A DNA stretch of 64,000 nt from DASZUK01 sp035547695. Its GTDB lineage: Bacteria; Actinomycetota; Acidimicrobiia; Acidimicrobiales; RAAP-2. The notes beneath the pieces were generated by a model. The model had not been told where the DNA came from and did no database searches. It saw only the letters and a program-made list of their open reading frames with translations. The position numbers and the translations under genes were made by a program. The stretch is from NCBI GenBank assembly GCA_035547695.1, contig DASZUK010000003.1, positions 34,388 to 98,387 on the forward strand. Reading direction: 5' to 3'. This document shows, piece by piece, positions 23,187 to 32,205 of the stretch (the first letter of the stretch is position 1; every line of letters begins with the position of its first letter).

Positions 23187-24401
23187 ATGGATCTCCGGTA
23201 CACGCCGGCTGAGGAGCAGTTCCGGGCGGAGCTGCGGGCCTGGCTGGCGGCGACGCTGCCGACGCTGCCGCCGAAGCCGAAGGCCGACGACTGGCCGGGG
23301 CGGCGGGAGTACGACACCCACTGGCAGCGGCTGCTGTTCGACGCCGGGTACGCCGGGGTGGACTGGCCCACCGAGGGCGGCGGCCGGGGTGCCAGCCCGG
23401 TGGAGCAACTGATCTACGTGGAGGAGCTGGAGCGGGCCCACGCCCCGTACGTGGGGGTCAACTTCGTCGGGCTGCTGCACGCCGGGCCGACCATCGCCGT
23501 GGAGGGGACGCCGGAGCAGCGTGCCCGGCACCTGCCGCCGATCCTGCGGGGCGACGAGGTGTGGTGCCAGGGGTTCAGCGAGCCGGACGCCGGCAGCGAC
23601 CTGGCGGCACTGCGGACCCGGGCGGTACGGGACGGGGACGAGTACGTGGTGAACGGGTCCAAGATCTGGACCACGTTCGCCCCGGTGGCCGACTACTGCG
23701 AGATGCTGGTGCGGACCGGCCCGGAGGACTCCCGGTACAAGGGGATCACCTGGCTGATCGTGCCGATGGACACCCCCGGCATCGACATCCGGCCGCTGCG
23801 GACCATCGCCGGGTCGACGGAGTTCGCGGAGCTGTTCCTGGACGACGTGCGGGTGCCGGTGGCCAACCGGGTCGGTGACGAGGACGACGGCTGGCGGGTG
23901 ACCATGGTGACGCTCGGCTTCGAGCGCGGCACCGCCTTCGTGGGGGAGCTGCTGCAGTCGATGGAGCTGCTGCGGTCCATCCGAGACGCCGCGGCCGCCA
24001 CCGGGGCCGCCGATGGGGCCGCCGATGGGAGCGGCGACCGGTTCACCGCCCGTATCGGGCACCTGGGGGCCGAGCTGGACGCCCTGTGGGCGCTGACCCG
24101 GCGGAACGTGTCGGCTGCCGCCCGCACCGGGGTGCCCGGCGTCGGCGGCAGCGTGTTCAAGCTGGCGTTCTCGGAGCTGCGGCAGCGGCTGGGGGAGCTG
24201 GGCATGGACCTGGCCGGCACCGCCGGGCTGTCCTGGGACGAGCTGGCCGGCGGTGCCTGGTCCACGGCGGCCGGCGGGCCCGGGAACGCGGAGCTGGTGG
24301 ACACCTGGGTGAACAGCTTCTCCCGGACCATCGCCGCGGGGACGTCGCAGATCCAGCGGAACATCGTGGCCGAACGCATCCTCGGGCTGCCGAAGGGCTG
24401 A
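23187..24401 (+). CDS. Acyl-CoA dehydrogenase (second pair, member 1)
   Basis: A 404-residue flavoprotein starting MDLRYTPAEEQFRAEL. WCQGFSEPDAGSDLAAL and KIWTTFAPVADYCEMLVRT mark the flavin/substrate region; FSRTIAAGTSQIQRNIVAERILGLPKG closes the C-terminal domain. A short Ala/Gly repeat (TGAADGAADGS) is inserted in the helical domain. It follows the amidohydrolase by 81 bases and precedes its partner by 28. The stop region contains three GGCTGAG units in tandem (about 24398-24420), giving extra in-line stop codons. Confidence 0.93.
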   Translation: MDLRYTPAEEQFRAELRAWLAATLPTLPPKPKADDWPGRREYDTHWQRLLFDAGYAGVDWPTEGGGRGASPVEQLIYVEELERAHAPYVGVNFVGLLHAGPTIAVEGTPEQRARHLPPILRGDEVWCQGFSEPDAGSDLAALRTRAVRDGDEYVVNGSKIWTTFAPVADYCEMLVRTGPEDSRYKGITWLIVPMDTPGIDIRPLRTIAGSTEFAELFLDDVRVPVANRVGDEDDGWRVTMVTLGFERGTAFVGELLQSMELLRSIRDAAAATGAADGAADGSGDRFTARIGHLGAELDALWALTRRNVSAAARTGVPGVGGSVFKLAFSELRQRLGELGMDLAGTAGLSWDELAGGAWSTAAGGPGNAELVDTWVNSFSRTIAAGTSQIQRNIVAERILGLPKG

Positions 24402-24429
24402 GGGGCTGAGGGCTGAGCGGGAGGCGGGG

Positions 24430-25509
24430 ATGGACTTCGAGCTGACCGACGACCAGCGGTCCCTGGCGGACCTGGTGCGGACCATCGTGTCCGGCCGGTT
24501 CCCGCTGGAGCGGATCCGGCGGGCCGAGGAGGCCCGGCAGGTGGTGGACGCCGACGACTGGGCCGCCCTGGGGGAGGCCGGGGTGTTCTCGCTGACGGTC
24601 CCCGAGGACCGGGGCGGGGTGGGGCTGGGCCTGGCCGACGCCGCGGTGGTGTTCGAGGAGCTGGGCCGGGGGCTGGTGCCGGGGCCGCTGGTGGCCAGCC
24701 ACCTTGCTGCTGGGATCGGGGCTGCTGGGATCGGGGCTGCTGGGATCGGGGCCGCCGGGATCGGGGCCGCCGGTGACGAGGTGCCGGCACTGGCGGGGGC
24801 GGCCGACGGCACCGCGGTGGTGGGCGCCGTCCGCCGGCCGGCGCCCGGCAGCGGGGAGCCGCTGCTGGTGGAGCACCTGGACTCGCTGGCGGCCGTGGTG
24901 GTGGTCGACCCCGACGGCGGCCTGGCGGTGGTGGCGGGGGACGAACTGGCCGCGGTCCGGGCCGGGGCGGTGCCGGTGGAACGGTCGCTGGACCCGTTGA
25001 CGCCGCTGTCGGTGGTGGCCGACCTGCCGCCGGGGTCGGCCATTCCAGGGGGGCAGGCCGGTGGGCCGGTGGCGGTGCGGTGGGCCCGGGACCACCAGGT
25101 GCTGACCGGGGCGCTGTGCGCCGGCATGGCCGCGGCCACGTGCGGGCTGGCGGTGGACTACGCGAAGGGCCGGGAGCAGTTCGGGCGGCCGATCGGGTCG
25201 TTCCAGGCCGTGAAGCACCTCTGCGCCGACATGCTGGTCCGGGCGGAGACCGCCCGGGCGGCGGTGGAGGCGGCCGCGGTGACCGCCGACCAGCCGGACG
25301 TCGGCGACGCGGACCGGGCGGCGGCCGGGGCGGCGCTGCTGGCCGCGGAGGCGGCGCTGGCCAACGCCAAGACCTGCATCCAGGTGCACGGCGGCATGGG
25401 GTTCACCTGGGAGGTGCCGGCCCACCTGTACCTGATGCGGGCCCGGGTGCTGGCGTCGTCGTTGCCGTCGCCGGCCGCCCTGGCCGGCGCGGTGGCCGCC
25501 CGCTACTGA
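24430..25509 (+). CDS. Acyl-CoA dehydrogenase (second pair, member 2) with AAGIG repeat
   Basis: A 359-residue partner-type dehydrogenase: MDFELTDDQRSLADLVR start, VPEDRGGVGLGLADA, GREQFGRPIGSFQAVKHLCADM and HGGMGFTWEVPAHLY. Four tandem AAGIG pentapeptides (15-base units, about 24714-24775) are inserted after LVASHL in the N-terminal half, a position with no such segment in relatives. Likely a heteromeric partner of the upstream dehydrogenase, acting on bulky acyl-CoAs. The ribosome-binding site is GGGAGGCGG before ATG 24430. Confidence 0.9.
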   Translation: MDFELTDDQRSLADLVRTIVSGRFPLERIRRAEEARQVVDADDWAALGEAGVFSLTVPEDRGGVGLGLADAAVVFEELGRGLVPGPLVASHLAAGIGAAGIGAAGIGAAGIGAAGDEVPALAGAADGTAVVGAVRRPAPGSGEPLLVEHLDSLAAVVVVDPDGGLAVVAGDELAAVRAGAVPVERSLDPLTPLSVVADLPPGSAIPGGQAGGPVAVRWARDHQVLTGALCAGMAAATCGLAVDYAKGREQFGRPIGSFQAVKHLCADMLVRAETARAAVEAAAVTADQPDVGDADRAAAGAALLAAEAALANAKTCIQVHGGMGFTWEVPAHLYLMRARVLASSLPSPAALAGAVAARY

Positions 25510-25531
25510 CGACCCGTCGAAGGGGGAACGC

Positions 25532-26527
25532 ATGACCGACGGAGTGATCCCGCCGAAGGACGCGGTGACGGTGGTGCCGCCGGGGCAGGTGGTGTACGGC
25601 ATGCAGCTTCCCGTCCAGTCGCAGTCGCGGCTGTACGTGGCCGAGTGGGAGACCCGGTCGGGTCCGGAAGAGCTGGCCCGGGTGGCCCAGGCGGCGGAGG
25701 AGGCCGGGTTCTTCTACGTGGGGGTCTGCGACCACACCGCCATCCCGGAACGGCTGGCCGGCTCGATGGGGACCACCTGGTACGACACCACCGCCACCCT
25801 GGGGTGGCTGGCCGCGGTCACCAGCCGGGTGCACCTGCTGTCGCACGTGCTGGTGCTGGCCCAGCGGCACCCGCTGCGGGCGGCCAAGGAGCTGTGCACC
25901 GTCGACCTGCTGTCCGGCGGCCGGCTGGTGGTCGGCGTCGGGGCCGGGCACGTCCAGGAGGAGTACGACGCCCTGGCGGGGGACTTCGCCGACCGGGGCC
26001 GGCACACCGACGAGGCGGTGGCCGCGCTGGCGGTGGCGTTCACCGAGGAGTTCCCCACCCTGCCCGGCCCGCGGTGGCCGGTGTCGGGCATGGGGGTGTC
26101 CCCGCGGCCGGTGCAGCAGCCGCGGCCACCGATCTGGATCGGTGGGTCGTCCAGGGCCGCCATCCGGCGGACCGCCGCGCTGGGGGACGGGTGGCTGCCG
26201 CAGGGCACCCCCCGCCGGGAGCTGCCAGGGCAGATCGCCGAGCTGCGACGGCTGCGGGAGGAGCTGCGGGACGGGGCCCCGCTGGACATCGGGACCATCG
26301 CCGAGCCCGTCTACCTGACCGGTGTCGGCACCGGCGGGGACGGGTCGTGGGAGCTGCCGCGGTTCGTGCTGCAGGGCGGGCCGGAGGCGGTGGCGGCGTC
26401 GCTGCGGGAGCTGGCCGCCATGGGGGTGAACCACCTGCAGGTCCGGTTCATGGCCCGGTCGGTGGACGAGCTGTGCGACCAGACCCTGGCCTTCGGGGAG
26501 CTGGTGGGCCCGCTGCTCAACGGCTGA
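25532..26527 (+). CDS. LLM-class F420-dependent oxidoreductase
   Basis: A 331-residue luciferase-like monooxygenase-fold protein. VGVCDHTAIPERL, HVLVLAQRHPLRAAKELCTVDLLSGGRLVVGVGAGHVQEE and PRPPIWIGGSSRAAIRRTAALGDGWLP are classical for actinobacterial LLM enzymes, which mostly use F420. TIM barrel, cytosolic. ATG 25532 follows a GAAGGGGGA ribosome-binding site 22 bases after the dehydrogenase, so it is likely the last gene of the 21.9-26.5 kb operon. Its stop is six bases from the convergent gene's stop. Cofactor choice (F420 or FMN) cannot be settled from the sequence alone. Confidence 0.9.
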   Translation: MTDGVIPPKDAVTVVPPGQVVYGMQLPVQSQSRLYVAEWETRSGPEELARVAQAAEEAGFFYVGVCDHTAIPERLAGSMGTTWYDTTATLGWLAAVTSRVHLLSHVLVLAQRHPLRAAKELCTVDLLSGGRLVVGVGAGHVQEEYDALAGDFADRGRHTDEAVAALAVAFTEEFPTLPGPRWPVSGMGVSPRPVQQPRPPIWIGGSSRAAIRRTAALGDGWLPQGTPRRELPGQIAELRRLREELRDGAPLDIGTIAEPVYLTGVGTGGDGSWELPRFVLQGGPEAVAASLRELAAMGVNHLQVRFMARSVDELCDQTLAFGELVGPLLNG

Positions 26528-26532
26528 CCCGG

Positions 26533-27645
26533 TCAGGGGGCGCCGTCGAAGAAGTCCATGAACCCCGACGGCCGGTGGGCGCCGAGGATGCCGTGCTCGA
26601 AGATGCCCCACCCCTCGTGGCCGTCGAAGGTGGCCCGGGCGACGTGGTCGACCAGCGAGAACGCCATCCGGCCGGTCACCGCCGGATCGTTCAGGTCGTA
26701 GACCACCCCGTCGGTCCAGGACTCCCCCTTGTACAGCCCGTGGGTCCAGTCCGGGTCGCCGCCGTACCCGCAGCCGACGTTGAGGGCGATGCCGAGCAGC
26801 GGCTCGATGTCCAGGGTGGCCACCCGGCCGTCCCGGAAGGTGAGGTCCATGGAGGAGTGCAGGGGGTGCCGGGTGCCCGACCGGTACTCGGTCCGGGGCA
26901 GCGGCCACCCGAGCTGCTCCAGCGGCTTCCCGGACCCCTCCGGCCACTGCCGGACGGCGAAGTTGGAATTCCGCAGCCCGTCCGAGCTCTCCTCCACGAT
27001 GACGTGCAGGGCGAAGTCGTCGAACCGGAGCGGCACCCAGAACCACCACATGCCGTCGAACTCCCGTGGCCGGCCGACCGGCTCGGGCTCCCCGACCGGC
27101 CGGATCCCCCAGGACCGGTCCCGGGTGGCGGTGAACCGGTCCGGGGTCACCGCGACGGTGCCGCCGTCGAACCGGAGCTCGCCCTCCCAGGTGCCGACCC
27201 CGGCGAACCGGGAGGCGTCCAGCAGGATGCGGTCGCCCATCCGCTTCACGTGCTGCGGTTCCGCGATCGGGCCGTAGTCCGACCGGTAGGTCAGGTCGAA
27301 CCCCAGCCCGTGGTCGTCGGCGTCGCAGACCAGCCGGAGCTCCCGGAACGGCTGCCGGACCTCGATGCGGTAGGGGCCGACCTGCTGGGAGGTCAGGTCG
27401 TCGGGGCGGTGGCCGGACGTCCGGACCGCCCACTGCCGGTCGCCGCGACGGACGGTGGCGAAGGCGTCGATGACCCCCAGGTTGGGGTACACGCCGAGGC
27501 CGGTGATGAAGTAGGCGTCCAGCTCCTTGTCCACCCCCTGGTAGATGCAGCGGTCGTAGACGTTCCGGTCACTGGCCGCCGGGTACCGCATCGGCAGCGG
27601 CACCTGGTGGATCGGGAGCTCGTCCATCGGGTCGAACCTGTGCAC
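26533..27645 (-). CDS. CrtC/AttH-like (DUF7064/7065-type) protein
   Basis: A 370-residue beta-rich protein of the hydroxyneurosporene-synthase/lipocalin-like type: AYFITGLGVYPNLGVIDAFATVRRG, DRSWGIRP, MWWFWVPLRFDD, and GWGIFEHGILG near the end. These proteins sit in lipid and steroid gene clusters of actinobacteria, and their biochemical role is not established. No signal peptide or membrane segment. The start is ATG 27645, with ATG at codon 7 as an alternative. Divergent from the aldehyde dehydrogenase; the KstR-like site at 27685-27699 lies between the two starts and could control both. Confidence 0.75.
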   Translation of the reverse strand: MHRFDPMDELPIHQVPLPMRYPAASDRNVYDRCIYQGVDKELDAYFITGLGVYPNLGVIDAFATVRRGDRQWAVRTSGHRPDDLTSQQVGPYRIEVRQPFRELRLVCDADDHGLGFDLTYRSDYGPIAEPQHVKRMGDRILLDASRFAGVGTWEGELRFDGGTVAVTPDRFTATRDRSWGIRPVGEPEPVGRPREFDGMWWFWVPLRFDDFALHVIVEESSDGLRNSNFAVRQWPEGSGKPLEQLGWPLPRTEYRSGTRHPLHSSMDLTFRDGRVATLDIEPLLGIALNVGCGYGGDPDWTHGLYKGESWTDGVVYDLNDPAVTGRMAFSLVDHVARATFDGHEGWGIFEHGILGAHRPSGFMDFFDGAP

Positions 27646-27684
27646 CGTGACCTCCCCAAGTCGCTTCGGGCATCTCCCGTAATG

Positions 27685-27699
27685 TAGAACGTGTTCCTA
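27685..27699. promoter_or_regulatory. KstR-like operator (TAGAAC/GTTC half-sites)
   Basis: TAGAACGTGTTCCTA is one insertion or mismatch away from the TNNAACNNGTTNNA palindrome bound by KstR-type TetR regulators of lipid and sterol genes. It lies between divergent starts (CrtC-like at 27645, aldehyde dehydrogenase at 27733). Functional assignment is inference. Confidence 0.55.
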
Positions 27700-27732
27700 T
27701 CCGAAGCACTGCCGAGTCCCAGGGGGCGCACC

Positions 27733-29196
27733 ATGGCCGACACCCACGACGAGCACCATCTGCTGATCGGCGGCAAGTGGGTGGACGCCGGCGGCGGCAC
27801 CTACGACATCGTCAACCCGGCCACCGAGGAGGTGGTGGGGCAGGCCCCGAACGCGTCGGTGGCCGACGCCGAGGCCGCCGCCGCGGCCGCCAGGGAGGCC
27901 CTGCCCGGTTGGGCGGCCATGCCGGCCGACGACCGGTCGGCCCTCATGAAGGCCGCCGCCGCCGCCATCCGGGCCAAGGCCCCCGAGCTGCTTCCCCTGG
28001 TCATCGCCGAGACCGGCGCCACCGCGGTGGTGGGCGGCCGGATGCAGGTGCCGGTGGCCGCCGACCGGTTCGACCGGTACTCCCGGGACCCCCGCGGGGT
28101 GCTGCAGACCCCGCTGCTCCCCCAGGCCGCCACCGCCACCCCGCTGGCCCCCGGCGGCATCATCGGCGGCATGGTCAACCGCCAGCCGGTGGGCGTGGTG
28201 GCCTGCGTGACGTCCTACAACTTCCCGATGGTCAACATGGCCGGCAAGGTGGCCCCGGCACTGGCCGCCGGCAACACCGTCGTGGTCAAGCCGGCACCGC
28301 AGGACCCGCTGGCCATCGTGGAGCTGGTCCGCATCCTGGACCAGGTCGGGTTCCCGCCGGGGGTGGTCAACCTGGTCAACGCGGCCGGGCCGGAGCCGGC
28401 GGCCGCCCTGGTGGACTCCGCCGACGTCGACATGGTGTCCTTCACCGGGTCCACCCAGGTGGGCACCAGGATCTACGAGGCCGCCGGTCGGACCATGAAG
28501 CGGCTGCTGATGGAGCTGGGCGGCAAGGGGGCCTGCGTGGTGTTCGACGACGCCGACCTGAAGGCGGCCATCACCTGCATCGGGTCCACCTGGACGTTCC
28601 ACTCCGGCCAGATCTGCACCGCCCCCACCCGGGCGGTGGTGCACCGCAGCGTCTTCGACCAGGTCCGCGACGGCCTGGCCAAGATGGCCGGCTTCTTGAA
28701 GGTCGGGGACCCCACCCAGAAGGACACCGTCGTCGGCCCGGTCATCTCCGCCGTCCAGCGCGACCGGATCGAGGCCCACGTCGCCTCCGCCGCCCCGCAG
28801 GGCGGCGAGGTGGTGGTCGGCGGCCGGCGGCCGGACCTGCCGACCGGCTACTACGTCGCCCCCACCCTGATCGTCGGGGACAACACCATGACGGTGGCCC
28901 GGGAGGAGATCTTCGGCCCGGTCGTCACCATGATCCCGTTCGACGACGAGGACGAGGGGGTGGCCATCGCCAACGACTCCGACTACGGCCTGTACGACTA
29001 CGTGTTCTCCGGCGACGCCTCCCGGGCGTACAAGGTGGCCCAGCGATTGCAGGCCGGCATGGTCGGCATCAACACCGCCCAGAACAACTCCGAGGCCCCG
29101 TTCGGGGGGTTCAAGATGAGCGGTATCGGCCGTGACCGCGGCGACGCCGGCCTGCTGGCCTACAGCGAGCCCCAGAGCATCCTCTGGACCACCTGA
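27733..29196 (+). CDS. Aldehyde dehydrogenase
   Basis: NAD(P)-dependent aldehyde dehydrogenase, 487 residues. CVTSYNFPMVNMAGKVAPALAAGNTVVVKPA (N and K of the cofactor/oxyanion site), SFTGSTQVG, LLMELGGKGA (general-base Glu), SGQICTAPTRA (nucleophile Cys) and EEIFGPVVTMIPFD. ATG 27733 is the natural start, with MADTHDEHHLLIGGKWVD reading into the family N-terminus. Cytosolic; probably oxidises an aldehyde released in the lipid/ring catabolism encoded around it. The KstR-like operator lies 34 bases upstream. Confidence 0.95.
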   Translation: MADTHDEHHLLIGGKWVDAGGGTYDIVNPATEEVVGQAPNASVADAEAAAAAAREALPGWAAMPADDRSALMKAAAAAIRAKAPELLPLVIAETGATAVVGGRMQVPVAADRFDRYSRDPRGVLQTPLLPQAATATPLAPGGIIGGMVNRQPVGVVACVTSYNFPMVNMAGKVAPALAAGNTVVVKPAPQDPLAIVELVRILDQVGFPPGVVNLVNAAGPEPAAALVDSADVDMVSFTGSTQVGTRIYEAAGRTMKRLLMELGGKGACVVFDDADLKAAITCIGSTWTFHSGQICTAPTRAVVHRSVFDQVRDGLAKMAGFLKVGDPTQKDTVVGPVISAVQRDRIEAHVASAAPQGGEVVVGGRRPDLPTGYYVAPTLIVGDNTMTVAREEIFGPVVTMIPFDDEDEGVAIANDSDYGLYDYVFSGDASRAYKVAQRLQAGMVGINTAQNNSEAPFGGFKMSGIGRDRGDAGLLAYSEPQSILWTT

Positions 29197-29256
29197 CCCG
29201 ACGCCTGGCGCCTGCCGATCGACCGGCACCGCCCGCCCTTGCGCCTCCACCTCCCA

Positions 29257-29285
29257 CTAAATACGATGTAATCCATCGGATTTAG
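29257..29285. promoter_or_regulatory. Inverted repeat upstream of the TauD gene
   Basis: CTAAATACGATG and CATCGGATTTAG form a 29-base near-perfect palindrome (one mismatch per arm) around TAATC. It ends 16 bases before the TauD start. Its low G+C content in this genome makes a regulator-binding site likely, but no cognate regulator is adjacent. Confidence 0.65.
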
Positions 29286-29301
29286 GTAGGGAGGCTGCGG
29301 C

Positions 29302-30282
29302 ATGGCCATCGACCCCGGCGTCGACACGAGCATCGACCCCGTTATCGGCCCCCGCATCAACATCGACCCCGGCGTCGACATCGGCGTCGAGCCGCTCACC
29401 GGCCGCATCGGCGCCGTGCTGACCGGCGTGGACCTGGCCACGGCCGACGACGACGTCGCCACCTACGTCCGCCGGGCCCTGTCGGCCCACCGGGTGGTGT
29501 TCGTCCGGGACCAGCACCACCTGGACGCCGCCGGGCAGATCGCCTTCGCCCGCCGGCTCGGTCCGCTGACCCTTGCCCACCCCACCCTGCCGGCCCTGCC
29601 CGGGGAGGCCCTGGAGCTGTTCGACCTGGACTCGGTGGCCGGGGCGGCCGCCAACCACTGGCACACCGACGTCACCTTCGTCGAGCGCCCCCCGATCTTC
29701 TCGGTGCTCCGGGCCGTCGTCATCCCGCCGGTCGGCGGCGACACCCAGTGGGCGAACACCGTCGCCGCCTACCGGGACCTGCCCGACGACCTCCGGGAGC
29801 TGGCCGGCCGGCTGCGGGCGGTCCACTCCAACGGGCACGACTACGGCCGGGTCGACGTGGCCAAGCTGGCCGGCAAGCTCAGCGCCGAGCAGGTCGAGTA
29901 CATCACCACCTTCGTGTCCACCGTCTACGAGACCGAGCACCCGGTGGCGCGGGTGCACCCGGAGACCGGTGAGCCCGCGCTGCTGCTGGGCGGGTTCGCC
30001 CACCGGCTGGCCGGCCACGGCGCGGCCGAGTCCGTCGACCTCATCCGCGTCTTCCAGTCCTACGTCACCCGCCCCGAGAACGTGGTCCGCTGGAAGTGGC
30101 GGGCCGGCGACGTGGCCATCTGGGACAACCGGTCCACCCAGCACTACGCGGTCTCGGACTACGGCCGGCAGCGACGGCGGGTCCAGCGGGTCACCACCGC
30201 CGGCGTCCCGGTGCTGGGCCTGGACGGCAGCACCAGCACCAGCCTCCAGGGGGACGCCACCGCCTACTACGCCGCCGGCTGA
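29302..30282 (+). CDS. TauD/TfdA-family 2-oxoglutarate dioxygenase
   Basis: A 326-residue Fe(II)/2-oxoglutarate dioxygenase. NHWHTDVTF carries the H-x-D iron motif, STQHYAV the distal His, and the nearby Arg cluster (GRQRRRVQRVT) the 2-oxoglutarate anchor. The first 30 residues hold a repeated IDPGVD/IDPVIGP pattern encoded by near-direct repeats, absent from relatives, so translation may in reality start closer to GVDIGVEPLTG. By family it hydroxylates or cleaves small sulfonates, aryloxy acids or carboxylates; the substrate is unknown. The palindrome at 29257-29285 probably controls it. Confidence 0.88.
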   Translation: MAIDPGVDTSIDPVIGPRINIDPGVDIGVEPLTGRIGAVLTGVDLATADDDVATYVRRALSAHRVVFVRDQHHLDAAGQIAFARRLGPLTLAHPTLPALPGEALELFDLDSVAGAAANHWHTDVTFVERPPIFSVLRAVVIPPVGGDTQWANTVAAYRDLPDDLRELAGRLRAVHSNGHDYGRVDVAKLAGKLSAEQVEYITTFVSTVYETEHPVARVHPETGEPALLLGGFAHRLAGHGAAESVDLIRVFQSYVTRPENVVRWKWRAGDVAIWDNRSTQHYAVSDYGRQRRRVQRVTTAGVPVLGLDGSTSTSLQGDATAYYAAG

Positions 30283-30284
30283 CG

Positions 30285-30440
30285 ACGCCGGAACTGCTGC
30301 GGCGCAAAGCCACCCGGCTGGCCGCCCGGCCGACCATCGAGGAGTGGCTGGCCCGGACCCGCCGGCGTCGCTCCACCGTCGACCACGACGCCGTCGTCGA
30401 GGCCCTGGAAGAGCTGCGCGGCGGACCGGGCCGTAGACGG
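30285..30440 (+). pseudogene. Remnant of a VapB/FitA-like antitoxin
   Basis: Immediately after the TauD stop, one frame encodes ELLRRKATRLAARPTIEEWLARTRRR, then DHDAVVEALEELRG. This closely follows the C-terminal half of FitA/VapB antitoxins (R-P-T-x-E-E-W-L-x-R). The N-terminal ribbon-helix-helix and any start codon are missing, and no PIN toxin follows. It is therefore a 5'-truncated relic in the gap before the cyclase gene. Confidence 0.5.
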
Positions 30441-30490
30441 ACGGTGGCGGTGGGCAGACTGGGCCGGTGGGCGGACGGTACAGTCCCCCC

Positions 30491-31444
30491 ATGCCGGTCC
30501 CGGACCGCTTCGCCGACATCGCCGCCCGGGTCCGCAACTGGGGCCGGTGGGGGGACGACGACCAACTGGGCACCTTGAACCTGGTTGACGACGACGCCCG
30601 GCGGCGGGCGGCCGCCAGCGTCCGGACGGGGCAGGCGTTCCCGCTGGGCCTGCCGCTGTCCGAGGCCGAGGGTATCCAGATGGGGTTCGTCCCCGGCCGC
30701 ATCAACCCGAAGCGGACCATGATCGCCGTCAACGAGCCCCTCAGCGCGGACCCGGAGTGGATCTGCGCCAGTGAGGACACGGTGGAGCTGGCCCTGCAGT
30801 GCGCCACCCACTGGGACGGGCTGGCCCACGCCAGCTACGGCGGGGTCATCTACAACGGGTACCCCGCCGGCACCGTCACCGGCGCCGGGGCCACCCGCTG
30901 CGGCATCCACCTGGTCCGCACCCTGGTGAGCCGGGGGGTGCTGCTGGACGTGGCCCGGGCCAAGGGCCGGGACGTCCTGGACCCCGGCTACCCCATCACC
31001 CCGGCCGACCTGGACGCCGCCCTGGAGCTGGCCCGGACCGACCTGCAGCCGGGCGACGTCGTCCTGGTCCGCACCGGCCAGATGGTCCACCTGGCCCTCC
31101 CCGGCCGGCCCAGCCCCCCGACCCGGGACCTGGTGGCCTACACCTGGCCCACCCCCGGCCTGACCATGGCCACCGCCGCCTGGTTCAGGGACCGGGACGT
31201 GGCCGCGGTGGCCACCGACACCCTGCCGCTGGAGGTGTTCCCGGGGGAGGACGACGACATCTACCTGCCGGTGCACCTGCTGCACCTGGTCGAGATGGGG
31301 ATGACGCAGGGCCAGAACTGGGTGCTGGACGACCTGGCCGACGCCTGCGCCGGCGACGGCCGCTACACCTTCTTCCTGGACGCCACCCCGCTGCCGTTCA
31401 CCCAGGGACTGGGGTCGCCGCTGAACCCGGTGGCGGTCCGTTAG
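30491..31444 (+). CDS. Cyclase/kynurenine-formamidase-fold metal-dependent hydrolase
   Basis: A 317-residue member of the putative cyclase family. The metal-binding region is ATHWDGLAHASY (the H-x-x-x-H-x-D family motif in modified form), with GVLLDVARAKGRDVLD and LQPGDVVLVRTGQM following as usual. ATG 30491. Family members hydrolyse formamides or ring lactams/lactones; substrate not known. The TAG stop overlaps the stop of the convergent SCO6745-like gene (shared TTAG at 31441-31444). Confidence 0.88.
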   Translation: MPVPDRFADIAARVRNWGRWGDDDQLGTLNLVDDDARRRAAASVRTGQAFPLGLPLSEAEGIQMGFVPGRINPKRTMIAVNEPLSADPEWICASEDTVELALQCATHWDGLAHASYGGVIYNGYPAGTVTGAGATRCGIHLVRTLVSRGVLLDVARAKGRDVLDPGYPITPADLDAALELARTDLQPGDVVLVRTGQMVHLALPGRPSPPTRDLVAYTWPTPGLTMATAAWFRDRDVAAVATDTLPLEVFPGEDDDIYLPVHLLHLVEMGMTQGQNWVLDDLADACAGDGRYTFFLDATPLPFTQGLGSPLNPVAVR

Positions 31445-32205
31445 GGGGAGCCCAGGGCGCGGACGGCCTCCATCCGCTCGATGCCGGCCACCAGGGCGTC
31501 GGCACCGGCGTCGTCCAGGGCGGCGTAGGCCGGCTGCAGCAGCCGGTCGGTGAGGGCCTCCGCGTCGGCGTAGGCCCGGTGATCGGCCTCGGTGACCACC
31601 GGGACGTCGTCGTCGGACCAGCCGAACAGGGTGAAGTCGTCGGGCCGGCGAAGGTAGTGGGCGACCCTCGGGGACAACCCGGAGGCCACCACCGCCAGCA
31701 GGTGGGTACTGCCCCGCAGCTCCCGGAGCACCACCACCAACTGCATGGCCCGGGCCGGCGCATCGTCGGGCAGGGGCTCGGCGGCGTAACCGGCGAACAG
31801 GGCCAGGCCGGCCGGGTCGGCTGCGGCCACCACGGCTTCGGCGGCGGCACAGAACCGTTCCAGGTCGCCGACGACGCCGAACTTCTCGCGCCCGTACAGG
31901 TGGGCGCACTCCAGGTGCACCCGGGCCGCCTCCCGCGGGTCCACCCTCTCCCGGGCCGAATTCCACATCCGGGCCAGCAGGGTCGGCTCGAAGTAGCCGA
32001 AGGCGCTGCTCACCACCAGGGCCTCCACGTTGCCGAGCACGCCGCCACGGCCGGCGAAGTAGAACCGGAACCCGTCCAGGCCCAGGGCCTTCCCCCGTTC
32101 CAGGGTCGCCGGGGTGAAGTAGTGGGCGGCGCCCAGCACGTAGACGGCCGGCGCGGTGGCGGCCAGGGCGCGTGCGCCGGCGGACGGGTGCGGGTGGTGG
32201 GTCAT
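31441..32205 (-). CDS. SCO6745-like protein
   Basis: A 254-residue helical protein with the actinobacterial SCO6745 pattern: HYFTPATLERGKALGLDGFRFYFAGRGGVLG, AFGYFEPTLLARMW, then LVVVLRELRGSTHLLAVVASGLSP. The function of the family is not established to my knowledge; the SCO6745 group is common next to regulators. The ATG at 32205 overlaps the stop of the upstream sensor kinase (ATGA), so the two are translationally coupled. A product of a signalling operon seems likely. Confidence 0.8.
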   Translation of the reverse strand: MTHHPHPSAGARALAATAPAVYVLGAAHYFTPATLERGKALGLDGFRFYFAGRGGVLGNVEALVVSSAFGYFEPTLLARMWNSARERVDPREAARVHLECAHLYGREKFGVVGDLERFCAAAEAVVAAADPAGLALFAGYAAEPLPDDAPARAMQLVVVLRELRGSTHLLAVVASGLSPRVAHYLRRPDDFTLFGWSDDDVPVVTEADHRAYADAEALTDRLLQPAYAALDDAGADALVAGIERMEAVRALGSP

